Source: Bdellovibrio bacteriovorus
Lineage (GTDB): Bacteria > Bdellovibrionota > Bdellovibrionia > Bdellovibrionales > Bdellovibrionaceae
NCBI RefSeq assembly: GCF_001592735.1
Contig: NZ_LUKE01000001.1
Coordinates: forward strand, 558,001-622,000
DNA: 64,000 nucleotides
Reading direction: 5' to 3'
Part shown: positions 53,847-62,554 of the stretch, piece after piece
Position numbering within the stretch: position 1 is the first letter of the stretch
How the letters are laid out: each line of letters starts with the position of its first letter
Notes under the pieces: model-generated
Told to the model about the DNA's origin: nothing
Databases searched by the model: none
Seen by the model: only the letters and a program-made list of their open reading frames with translations
Made by a program: the position numbers and the translations under genes

Positions 53847-56524
53847 TGTTAGTTACACCGCACTCCACCCTATTCTTTGCCAAAAATGAAGCCGGTGGTA
53901 AAGGCTATAACCTTTACCTGATGTCGCAGGCGGGCCTCCCTATCCCGGAGTGGGTGGTCTTTGGTAAAAGATATTTTCATCTGTTCATGCAAAGTGCAGG
54001 CGTGCAAGCAAGCCTGAATAATATTTTAGAAAGCTTACAAGCAGGAAAAATCACTGCCGCTCAATGCGAAAAAGAAATTCACCAGCTCTTTGAATCAACC
54101 CCACTGCCACCTCAAGTAGAAGCAAGCTTAAACGAAGCCTTAAATCATCTTGGGCCACAGAATGTATTTTCAGTGCGCTCCTCAGCGGCGGATGAGGACA
54201 GCTTGTCCCATTCTTTTGCCGGTCAGCTTTCAAGTTTCTTATATGTGCAAGGGGCCGCAGATATTTTAAAATACATCCGACTGTGCTGGGCCTCTGCTTT
54301 TTCAGAGCGCAGCTTGGTCTATCGTTTAGAAAATAAAATTGATCTAAAAAAGATTTCCGTTTCGGTGGTTTTACAAAGAATGATTGATCCGGATAAATCT
54401 GGCGTTCTTTTTACTTGCGACCCAGTCGCAAAAAAGACAGATAGCTTTGTCGCCTCTGCCGTTTACGGAGTGGGTGAAGGCTTAGTCTCGGGTGCTTTAG
54501 ATGCAGACTCTTTCTGGATTGATGCAAAAACCGGCGGTCTTTTAAGACAAGAGGTTGTGGAAAAAACGGAAATGATGAGGCGAGCCAACTCAGGTCACTG
54601 CGAACTGCAAAAAGTCGCGGCAGATTTGATCAATGTCCCTGCGCTGAATAGCTCTGAGTTGCACGGCCTCTACAAGCTTGGTCAAAAGCTGAATGAACAA
54701 TATCATCGTCCGCAAGATATCGAATGGGCCATTGAAAATGGTAAGATTTATCTTTTGCAAACTCGTCCGGTCACAAACCTTGATCAAGATCTGATCGGAT
54801 ACCCGAATCTTTGGGACAATTCGAATATCATTGAATCTTACGGTGGGTTGACGTCGCCTTTAAGTTTTAGCTTCGCCCTTAGAAATTATAAAGCCGTCTA
54901 TGTGCAATTTTGTGAAGTCTTAGGTGTGCCTAATGAAATCATCAAAGACATGGATTCTTACTTAGGAAACATGCTGGGCAGTTTGAATGGTCGGGTTTAT
55001 TACAACCTTTTTAATTGGTACAAGCTTGTCGGCGTTCTGCCGGGCTTTAAACAAAACCGAGAATTCATGGAAACCATGATGGGTGTTTCTGAAGCCTTAA
55101 GTGATGAAATCGCCAATCGTATTAAACCGCATCCGTCCTGGGACACGCCGGCGGGTCGCATTCGTAAAATCATCACTGGATTTAATTTTATTAAATACCA
55201 TTTTACCATTCAGTCTGTGGTGGATGATTTCTTAAAAACTTTCCACCGCGACTATGATCGTTTCCGCGCCATGCCCTTAAAACGCTTACGCGGAGATCAG
55301 CTGGTGCAAGTTTACCAAGATATGGAAAGAAATATGTTGGGTCGGTGGAAAGCGCCCATCATTAATGACTTTCTATGCATGGTTCACTTTGGACTTTTAC
55401 GTAAGCTGACTTTGAAATGGCTTTCGCAATTAGATCCAACAATACAAAATGATCTTTTAGCCGGTGAAGGCGGACTTGAAAGTGCGGAGCCTACAAAAGC
55501 GTTATTGCGTCTGGCCAACAAGGCTGCACAATATCCGGAACTGCATCGTTTGATTGAAGACGTCGATCCCAAAGATGGGTTGGAAGCCATCAATCAATCG
55601 CAATACCAAGAGTTTTACAAATCAGTCTTAGATTACCTAGATCGTTTCGGCTTCCGCTGTATGAGCGAAATGAAGCTTGAAGAGATAGATCTGTTAACGG
55701 ACCCAAGCTATCTTTTTGTTTGCTTAAAGAATTATCTTAAAGCCGGACAAACTGAAATCCATGATGATTCCCACGAAAAATCTTTGCGCAAACAGGCCGA
55801 AGAAAAAGTGGCTGGTCATTTAACCGGAATAAAGAAAAAGATCTATTTCTGGGTCTTAAAACATGCTCGCAAAGCTGTTAAAAACCGCGAGAACACCCGC
55901 TTTGCGCGCACACGTATTTACGGTATTGCGCGTACAATCTTCCAAACCATGGGTGAAGATTTAGCTTCACAACAAGCCATCGAACATCCGCGCGATATCT
56001 TTTGGCTGACCATCGAAGAAGTTTTTGGTGTCTATAATGGCACCTTGCCTTCGTACAATATGAAAGCACTGGTGACTTTACGTAAATCTGAATACGCAAA
56101 CTTCACCGAAGAAACTGACCCCCGCATTATGACTCGCGGAGCTGTCTACTGGAACAATGCTTTCATTAAAGAAGTCGAAGCCCCAGCAGCGGACGCCAAT
56201 GGAGAATGGGATTTAAAAGGTCTGCCCTGCTGCCCAGGTATTTTAGAAGGTACGGTGAAGGTCATCATGAATCCAAGTGATAACTTAGAGCTGAATGGAG
56301 AGATTCTGGTAACGGCCAGAACCGATCCAGGATGGGTGCCCTTGTACCCCGCGATTTCAGGTTTGTTAGTTGAGCGCGGCAGTTTATTATCCCATTCAGC
56401 CATCGTGGCGCGTGAAATGGGAATTCCGGCTGTTGTCAGCATCCCGGGCCTGACTAAGACACTAAAGAGCGGAATGAAGGTCCGCATCGATGGTAAAGCC
56501 GGCACAATCAAGATTATCGGTTAA
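53846..56524 (+). CDS. PEP-synthase-like phosphotransferase
   Basis: 892 residues. The N-terminal ATP-grasp (PPDK_N) domain, about 10-320, has KNEAGGKGYNL, SVRSSAADED and QDIEWAIENGKIYLLQTRPVT. A long middle domain follows, then the mobile phospho-His domain: GSLLSHSAIVAREMGIPAVVSIPG with His850. The PEP/pyruvate barrel of true PEP synthase is missing, as in rifampin-phosphotransferase-like enzymes, so the substrate is another small molecule or lipid head group. GGGAG and a TAATG overlap precede it. It converges on the BtaA-like gene with a 4-base overlap. Confidence 0.87.
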   Translation: MLVTPHSTLFFAKNEAGGKGYNLYLMSQAGLPIPEWVVFGKRYFHLFMQSAGVQASLNNILESLQAGKITAAQCEKEIHQLFESTPLPPQVEASLNEALNHLGPQNVFSVRSSAADEDSLSHSFAGQLSSFLYVQGAADILKYIRLCWASAFSERSLVYRLENKIDLKKISVSVVLQRMIDPDKSGVLFTCDPVAKKTDSFVASAVYGVGEGLVSGALDADSFWIDAKTGGLLRQEVVEKTEMMRRANSGHCELQKVAADLINVPALNSSELHGLYKLGQKLNEQYHRPQDIEWAIENGKIYLLQTRPVTNLDQDLIGYPNLWDNSNIIESYGGLTSPLSFSFALRNYKAVYVQFCEVLGVPNEIIKDMDSYLGNMLGSLNGRVYYNLFNWYKLVGVLPGFKQNREFMETMMGVSEALSDEIANRIKPHPSWDTPAGRIRKIITGFNFIKYHFTIQSVVDDFLKTFHRDYDRFRAMPLKRLRGDQLVQVYQDMERNMLGRWKAPIINDFLCMVHFGLLRKLTLKWLSQLDPTIQNDLLAGEGGLESAEPTKALLRLANKAAQYPELHRLIEDVDPKDGLEAINQSQYQEFYKSVLDYLDRFGFRCMSEMKLEEIDLLTDPSYLFVCLKNYLKAGQTEIHDDSHEKSLRKQAEEKVAGHLTGIKKKIYFWVLKHARKAVKNRENTRFARTRIYGIARTIFQTMGEDLASQQAIEHPRDIFWLTIEEVFGVYNGTLPSYNMKALVTLRKSEYANFTEETDPRIMTRGAVYWNNAFIKEVEAPAADANGEWDLKGLPCCPGILEGTVKVIMNPSDNLELNGEILVTARTDPGWVPLYPAISGLLVERGSLLSHSAIVAREMGIPAVVSIPGLTKTLKSGMKVRIDGKAGTIKIIG

Positions 56525-57618
56525 TTTTTCTTAAAAATATGGAACTGGTAAACCCCAGTTCCATCTAAGTTCTGCGCCCACATATTTTTATCTACTAGTT
56601 CTTGCCATGATTTTAGATCCATGGCCGTGGGTGCGCGCATAAAAGAGCGGATCACCATCTGACTGCCTGACTTGGTATCAGGATGCAGTCTTTGTAAAAT
56701 CTGATTGGCCTCTTGCTGAGGCAGATAAGAAATCGTGTCTGACAAAGAGATAAAATCATAGGCATGCTTTGGCAGCTCCTCTAAAAGGTTGCCATGCAAG
56801 TACCGAATTTCGGTTTTTGATTTTTTGACCGCTTCTACGACATCTTCATGGGCTTCTAATGGCAGGCCCTCTTCGTAAGCGATTTTTCCTAAAAACAAAA
56901 TCTGCATAAAATAATTTTTACGCACCAATTGAGTTTTAAAGATACGCTCAAACTCTTCCATAATAAATTGCGAGGGTGGGCGCTGTTCCGTGCGATGATC
57001 GGATTTACCGCTGAAATGTCCTTTATAAAGAAATTTATTAAAGACATATTCACTGGCAACAACTCGGATAAAGCTGTTCCAGCGAAGTTTCGGCCAATAT
57101 TTTTCATAAGCCTCGGCTTGTTCGGCCAAGCTTTGTGTTTCAAAGATTTTCGTAAAATCACACTTTAAATAATCCCTAAATAAAACACCGATCTTTTGAA
57201 AGTGCGATTCCCACCGACCTAAAAGAATAAAACCTTTCGGCTTCCATCCCTTCACACGTTCGTTCCAATAAGCCGTTGCTTCGGGCGAAAGTTTTAAGCG
57301 ACGATACAAGGCCTCGCGATCATCCCCTTCGTTGGGACCCCCTTGCAAAGCCCCGCGGTAACCCATTAAAAATAGATATTCCCCGTAGGAAAGATTCTTC
57401 ATCGCCTGCAAACGCAGTTCACACAAATAAAGCTGACTGACGGACATATCAATCACATCTAGGTTTTTCGGTTTTTTTGCCAAAAGCGGTAAACAGCGCG
57501 CCCCCGAACCAGCGATACTAAAAACCCGATCCACATTGGCAGGCAAAAGCTCCCACTCCACACGCGTGTCTTCGTTGGCCAATGTGTAGTTCAGATCCGA
57601 AAAATATTCTTTTGCCAT
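56521..57618 (-). CDS. BtaA-like (DUF3419) aminocarboxypropyl transferase
   Basis: 365 residues. YTLANEDTRVEWELL, FSIAGSGARCLPLLAKKP and VIDMSVSQLYLCELRLQAM match DUF3419/BtaA. BtaA moves the 3-amino-3-carboxypropyl group of S-adenosylmethionine to diacylglycerol, the first step of betaine lipids. The methyltransferase BtaB that makes the betaine is not adjacent, so the product may be the unmethylated homoserine lipid or something else. GGAG precedes the ATG. It ends the minus-strand lipid operon. Confidence 0.85.
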   Translation of the reverse strand: MAKEYFSDLNYTLANEDTRVEWELLPANVDRVFSIAGSGARCLPLLAKKPKNLDVIDMSVSQLYLCELRLQAMKNLSYGEYLFLMGYRGALQGGPNEGDDREALYRRLKLSPEATAYWNERVKGWKPKGFILLGRWESHFQKIGVLFRDYLKCDFTKIFETQSLAEQAEAYEKYWPKLRWNSFIRVVASEYVFNKFLYKGHFSGKSDHRTEQRPPSQFIMEEFERIFKTQLVRKNYFMQILFLGKIAYEEGLPLEAHEDVVEAVKKSKTEIRYLHGNLLEELPKHAYDFISLSDTISYLPQQEANQILQRLHPDTKSGSQMVIRSFMRAPTAMDLKSWQELVDKNMWAQNLDGTGVYQFHIFKKN

Positions 57619-57644
57619 GATGACTCCTGCAATAAAATCAAAAA

Positions 57645-58712
57645 TTAAAATGCCAAATTTCCGGTCAGTTCAACGCGAGCCCCAAAAGCCCAGCCACCGG
57701 TGATTTCTTCAAAAACTTGATAAAGGCCCTGCTGACCTTCATAGTTCTGCACAAACCCTAAAACCGTCATATAATCAGTCACGTTGTATCCATAGCTGAC
57801 ATTGGCAAAGACATCTTTTGCCGTATCGTTACGGTAAAACTGCATTTGCAGATCATGGCGGTTGGGATTCCACTGTGTACTTAAATAATAACTAACTTGA
57901 TTTTCGGTTGTTAACGTTGCGGTGCTTGCTTCAAAAACACTGACCTGAGGAAGCAAAACCCAGTTTCCTAAAAAAAGATCGCACCCTAAGGTCGAAAACC
58001 AATGATCCTTTTTTAAAGGTGCACTGACGGCGGTGTCAGTGACCGAACCGACTTCAAATTTAGGCACGGCCTTTTCAAAGGCATAGTTCGCCGAGACCCC
58101 ATAATAGTTCTTTTTTAAAACCTGCGCGGTGATCGCCGACAATCCAAAGCCTGCGACATCGGCTTTCACCCGCCCGCCGAAGCTCGTATTTTTTTCTAAA
58201 TTTTCTTTAGGCACCGGAATAGGATAATAATTCGGAGCCACATCCCCGATACCGACAAACTCTAAAGAAAACGTATCAATCGCATAAGACGCCGAAATCC
58301 CCGTGGGATGAGTCAGCTGATCCACCAAAGGATCAAAATACAATCGATTGTAACGTCGTCCTGTCCACACATCTAAAGACGGCAACGTCCAGGATTCACT
58401 CCAGCGAATGGCCTGACGTCCCACGCGTAAATAAAATGAATCCACTTTAAATTCTAAATACGCTTCTTGAAGGTAGGCTTGAGATTCGGAGCGACGAATG
58501 TACTTTTGATCTTCGTTCCCTTCAAGCTCGCCAAAGCCCTCAAGATACAAACCAAACGGGCCCAGATTATAATTTAATTTTGATTTTAAAATAAGTCGGT
58601 GGGCCAACTCTTCTTCGGGCCCGCGGATATAATCATAGCGAGCGGCCCCGGTCAGATCCGCTTGTGCAGCCAAGCTGCTTGCTAAAATAAATGCCGCCAA
58701 CCAAAACCGCAC
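57645..58712 (-). CDS. Putative outer-membrane barrel, DUF1302-like
   Basis: 355 residues. The signal ends AQA before DLTG. Many alternating strands (FYLRVGRQAIRWSESW, SFGGRVKADVAGFGLSAITAQV) and a final Phe in LTGNLAF indicate a barrel. VGRQAIRWSES resembles DUF1302-type proteins, which often pair with LolA-like carriers. The start is GTG, sharing a base with the LolA-like stop. Confidence 0.8.
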   Translation of the reverse strand: MRFWLAAFILASSLAAQADLTGAARYDYIRGPEEELAHRLILKSKLNYNLGPFGLYLEGFGELEGNEDQKYIRRSESQAYLQEAYLEFKVDSFYLRVGRQAIRWSESWTLPSLDVWTGRRYNRLYFDPLVDQLTHPTGISASYAIDTFSLEFVGIGDVAPNYYPIPVPKENLEKNTSFGGRVKADVAGFGLSAITAQVLKKNYYGVSANYAFEKAVPKFEVGSVTDTAVSAPLKKDHWFSTLGCDLFLGNWVLLPQVSVFEASTATLTTENQVSYYLSTQWNPNRHDLQMQFYRNDTAKDVFANVSYGYNVTDYMTVLGFVQNYEGQQGLYQVFEEITGGWAFGARVELTGNLAF

Positions 58713-59407
58713 TACTTCATGCTTTCCATATTACGCACGGTAAAGAAAGAACTTGGATAGTCCTTTTTTCCCATTTTCAAAATACGGATATGACTGACTT
58801 GTTTATTGGTGTCTTCGATTCGTAATGTCGTCGGACGAACCGCGCCAGCGATATTTTTATAGTCTTCAAAGAAAGCGCGTTTTAAAACTGTTTTACCATT
58901 AAGTCCCAAATATTCCGCGCGGATCGGCTGAAAGTTTCCCTTTTTAAGCCACAAATTAATGGCCGCATAAGTTAAATTGTCCTTAGTACCTTTTAAGAAA
59001 AGCTGAACTTCATCTTGAGTTTCACCAATTTTAGTCGCCTCATAGTCACCATACCAGCGCGTGCGCGAAATATCGCCGTTGGCCACTTGGCCAGAGAGTT
59101 TTTGCGCTAAAGACAAACGCATGGATCTTTTTAAATTCGGAACATAGGCATTAAAATCGCGATCCAGCATCAACATATTGCGACCCTTGTCGCGAGCGGG
59201 CTCTTTGGTAACAATCAAAGTTTTATCTTGCCCTTGCAAATAAACTTGAAACACCGAAGTGTTTTCACTGGTTTCAACCTTGATCTGCATTTCAAAAGAA
59301 TCTGCTGGATTACGAATATCATCGGCCTTTTTCACCCATTCATTGGGGTTGGCAGAAGCCGCGGCATTTGTAAGTATAATCAAAGTTGCAAAAATCAATG
59401 CCTTCAT
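58712..59407 (-). CDS. LolA-like periplasmic carrier
   Basis: 231 residues. A signal peptide ends ASA before NPNE. The beta-sheet layout (MQIKVETSENTSVFQVYLQG, DRDFNAYVPNLKRSMRL, WYGDYEATKIGE) matches outer-membrane lipoprotein-sorting proteins of the LolA-fold, PF17131-like group. These carry lipophilic molecules across the periplasm and are usually next to RND exporters; no RND gene is present. AGGAG precedes the ATG. It lies between the AAR-like and barrel genes. Confidence 0.86.
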   Translation of the reverse strand: MKALIFATLIILTNAAASANPNEWVKKADDIRNPADSFEMQIKVETSENTSVFQVYLQGQDKTLIVTKEPARDKGRNMLMLDRDFNAYVPNLKRSMRLSLAQKLSGQVANGDISRTRWYGDYEATKIGETQDEVQLFLKGTKDNLTYAAINLWLKKGNFQPIRAEYLGLNGKTVLKRAFFEDYKNIAGAVRPTTLRIEDTNKQVSHIRILKMGKKDYPSSFFTVRNMESMK

Positions 59408-59419
59408 GACATCTCCTGT

Positions 59420-61549
59420 TTATTTTTTTCTTTTCGAAAGGGCCAACTGTCGAGTCAGTTCGATTTCTCGATCCGTGATAATACCCATATGACCTTGGAT
59501 CGCGGCTAATTCCACGCCATGCCTGCGAGCCATTTTATAGATCTGCTTCACCTTGTCCCACTCGATATCACGTCCCATGGTAAAGGGCTCATAACGTTTT
59601 TCCATTGTTAACAAGGCCGTTTCCGCTAAGCAAGCATAGACTGTCTTACCCGGAAGCCCTAAGTCACACGTCAACTCCACCGGCCCTGGCAAAACCACCT
59701 CACCCGATTCAATAATTAAAACATCCGGGCGTTTTTTCGCATCGTCTTTATCAAAATCCAAAGGTCGTGAGCAATCACAGACCACCGCCCCTGGTTTTAA
59801 GCGCATCACATCAATAATTTTATGATCAAAGGCCGAAGTGGCCGTCACAACCGCGTCAGCCTCACCCGCAAGCTCATTGGCGTCGGTGGAAACGATGACT
59901 TTGCAGTTCGGCGAAATTTTTTCGATTTCAGCGCGAAGTTCTAACAAACGATTCATTCTTGGCGCCACCAAGGTCAGTCTATTAAAGACCATCGACAAAA
60001 GCTTGGCCGAAACTTGGCCGATAGAGCCCGTGGCCCCGACCACCATCGCCATGCCGTCGACCAATCCTGATTCCGGAGAAATCTTAAGCAGGTTCATTTT
60101 AATAACAACATCACGCAACGCCCACAAGGTCGCGGCGGCACTTAAGCTGTTTCCGGTCGTTACCGGAATCGGACTGTTCTGATTGATGGTGATACCTTGA
60201 TCGCCCACGATTTTGGTATAAGCGCCAAGGCCAATCATTTTAGCTCCGCGATTCGCGGCATCGTAACAAAGGCCTTGGATCTTTTGATAAATTTCTTCCG
60301 GATCAGATTCTTTTAAAACTTTGGGCGTCGCTGGCAAAGTATAAATAATGCCGTTGATTTCCTGTCCCGTTTCTTTGCTCATGATATGCTTCACATGCCC
60401 CCAAACAAAAGCCGGAGCATTGGACGCCACGCGATCAAACCTATTATTCCATTCTTTCGGCATGTGCTTGAGCAGCGAAAGACCTGGCACTCGTAAAAAG
60501 TCGTCATGTGAAAGTGCATGCACGACGAAAGCAAAATCCGGTTCTTTTTGATTTAAGATTTTATTCTTAAGCGTGTTAACACTTTTAGAAATCTTGGCTT
60601 GGGTCGACGCCTGGCGACTCATCACATATTTGCGAGCCACATGGCGGATATCCACATCCTGCGCTAAAACCTGTTCCCACTCTTCAATACTTAACGGAGC
60701 CGTCCGACCCCGAGCCAGACGCAGCGTCGCATCTAAGACCGAATAGTTCATGCAAGGATGAATACGGTACTTTTCAGGGATTAAGTTTGTGATACTGCGC
60801 GGGGAAAACTTGCGGGCTTCTTCTTCCATCTTGGGATGGCAAGACCAAATAACTAAATCTTTACCGCGCACAAATTCCGTCGAGGAATCAAATAAAAGTA
60901 AAAATGGCAAATCACAAAAAACATACTGCACGTTTTCAACCTGAGCGGCCAAAGAAGAACGACTTAATTTTTGCAGCTTGGTTTCAGCTAAAGGTGTATT
61001 ACTGCGCAAGTCTTTAAGATTGGCGACATTCAGCGCGAGCTTTGAAAGAGTCTTTAAACCTTTAAAGGGCTGCAACAAAATGGGAATGCCCAAGAGTGAA
61101 TAGGCATCCCCGAAATAAATGGATTTCGGATAACGAGCGCGGATGTATTCTTCAAGCTCGGTGGAAAACATCGCCGCCGGAAAGAAAATACCCCGTTCGG
61201 GATCAATTTCCCCTGATTCCATTTTTTGAATCAAGGAGGTGATATTAGAAACCTCACGCAATCCTGTCCCGTCACACAATGGCACCGGCGAAGGAGTTCC
61301 CATAATATCTAAGTACTGGCGATGCACGTAACTTTTCTGATCTAAGCGAATCACCGGCGGCAAGCTTGTCAACGCAAAGGCATCCACTTGACTGCGCAAA
61401 GATTCGATCAGCTTTTGAAAAGCTTCAACGGAAAAATTTGTACCGAATCGCTGCACTTCAAAGTTTTTCCCCTCGAATTCAAATTCGTAAGCGGTATCCC
61501 AAGAAGGACGGCCGAAACTAATCTCAGCGATACGATACGAACTTTTCAT
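59420..61549 (-). CDS. Acyl-ACP-reductase-like dehydrogenase with extra N-terminal domain
   Basis: 709 residues. Residues about 345-700 resemble cyanobacterial long-chain acyl-ACP reductase. GLGAYTKIVGDQGITI, TTGNSLSAA, the Rossmann VVGATGSIGQ near 502-511, and YACLAETALLTMEKRYEPFTMGRD with Cys640 at the place of its acyl-accepting Cys are the matches. It would reduce acyl-ACP or acyl-CoA to an aldehyde with NADPH. Residues 1-340 are not in the cyanobacterial enzyme and I do not recognise them. GGAG precedes the ATG. It overlaps the SDR gene by 26 bases. Confidence 0.82.
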   Translation of the reverse strand: MKSSYRIAEISFGRPSWDTAYEFEFEGKNFEVQRFGTNFSVEAFQKLIESLRSQVDAFALTSLPPVIRLDQKSYVHRQYLDIMGTPSPVPLCDGTGLREVSNITSLIQKMESGEIDPERGIFFPAAMFSTELEEYIRARYPKSIYFGDAYSLLGIPILLQPFKGLKTLSKLALNVANLKDLRSNTPLAETKLQKLSRSSLAAQVENVQYVFCDLPFLLLFDSSTEFVRGKDLVIWSCHPKMEEEARKFSPRSITNLIPEKYRIHPCMNYSVLDATLRLARGRTAPLSIEEWEQVLAQDVDIRHVARKYVMSRQASTQAKISKSVNTLKNKILNQKEPDFAFVVHALSHDDFLRVPGLSLLKHMPKEWNNRFDRVASNAPAFVWGHVKHIMSKETGQEINGIIYTLPATPKVLKESDPEEIYQKIQGLCYDAANRGAKMIGLGAYTKIVGDQGITINQNSPIPVTTGNSLSAAATLWALRDVVIKMNLLKISPESGLVDGMAMVVGATGSIGQVSAKLLSMVFNRLTLVAPRMNRLLELRAEIEKISPNCKVIVSTDANELAGEADAVVTATSAFDHKIIDVMRLKPGAVVCDCSRPLDFDKDDAKKRPDVLIIESGEVVLPGPVELTCDLGLPGKTVYACLAETALLTMEKRYEPFTMGRDIEWDKVKQIYKMARRHGVELAAIQGHMGIITDREIELTRQLALSKRKK

Positions 61550-62543
61550 AACCGCTCCAGAAAGTGTTGGCGTAACTGCTAAATTCCGGACACCAGCGAT
61601 CCCCTAAGATCTCGCGGGTCGGAGTCGTATCGTATAAAGGAAAATGCAAAAGATAATGCAGCTGTTCTTCAGGAAACTTCGCCACTACTTTGGAAATTTT
61701 CAAAGTCAAAGCTTCTGGCAATTGATCCACCAGCAGAACCCCTTTGTTCGGGATCGCAAGTTTTTTCAAAGCTGACGAATAAAGTTCCGTGACCGAGGCG
61801 CCTTCGGTTGGAGTGATATGATAACTCCAGTATCCGCCGGGCTCTGTCGACAAGGTCCACTCACAGAATTTTACAATAGCGTCCGCCGCGACATCCACTG
61901 GCACAAAAGGCAAACGCGTTTTCTCACTGCCTGGTAGCGGAATCGGTGTCGGCATATGTTCAATCAACTGACGAATTTTTTTAAAGGCTTCTGCTGCATA
62001 GTAAGGGCCATCAATACGATCGATTTCACCCTTTTTAGTATCACCTACTAAAACACCTAAGCGCAGATTGATGCGCCCTTTTATATTCATCGAGGACCAA
62101 TTTTGTAAAACTTGTTCACCCCAGGCTTTAGATTCAGAATAAGCATCCGGAAAGGGCTTCGTGAAATTCAAGTCATAGGGCTTTACTAAATTCAATGAAG
62201 AGTTAATGGCCGCCGCCACCGTGCTAGTACTTAAAAAATACGGAATTTTTAAAAGATCCGCGACCTTTAAAGCCGTTCCCATAGCCGAAACATTTTGCAA
62301 AGTGCAATCCGCTTTCGGTTTCATCAAGTCATACAAACCTGACATATGTAACATCAAGGCATAATTCTTTTTAGAAAGTGCCGGTAAATTTAAACCTGCG
62401 TTCCACTGCGTAAGATCACCCTGGACTTCAGTCGTGCCCGATCGTGATAGCACATCGACTTCGAATTTTTCACGAAGTAAAGGAATGACTCTTTTTCCTA
62501 GAAAACCAGTCCCACCCGTGACCAGGATGCGCGGTCGATTCAC
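61524..62543 (-). CDS. Extended SDR, acyl-reductase/epimerase type
   Basis: 339 residues. ILVTGGTGFLGKRV is the NAD(P) site; YSESK has the Tyr-Lys pair. VLVGDTKKGEIDRIDGPYYAAEA is the motif of SDRs related to fatty acyl reductases. It might reduce the aldehyde or ketone made by the AAR-like protein. The start is GTG at 62543 with AGGAG upstream. It starts 11 bases after the DAG-kinase-like gene. Confidence 0.85.
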   Translation of the reverse strand: MNRPRILVTGGTGFLGKRVIPLLREKFEVDVLSRSGTTEVQGDLTQWNAGLNLPALSKKNYALMLHMSGLYDLMKPKADCTLQNVSAMGTALKVADLLKIPYFLSTSTVAAAINSSLNLVKPYDLNFTKPFPDAYSESKAWGEQVLQNWSSMNIKGRINLRLGVLVGDTKKGEIDRIDGPYYAAEAFKKIRQLIEHMPTPIPLPGSEKTRLPFVPVDVAADAIVKFCEWTLSTEPGGYWSYHITPTEGASVTELYSSALKKLAIPNKGVLLVDQLPEALTLKISKVVAKFPEEQLHYLLHFPLYDTTPTREILGDRWCPEFSSYANTFWSGYEKFVSYR

Positions 62544-62554
62544 TTTGAGAACTC

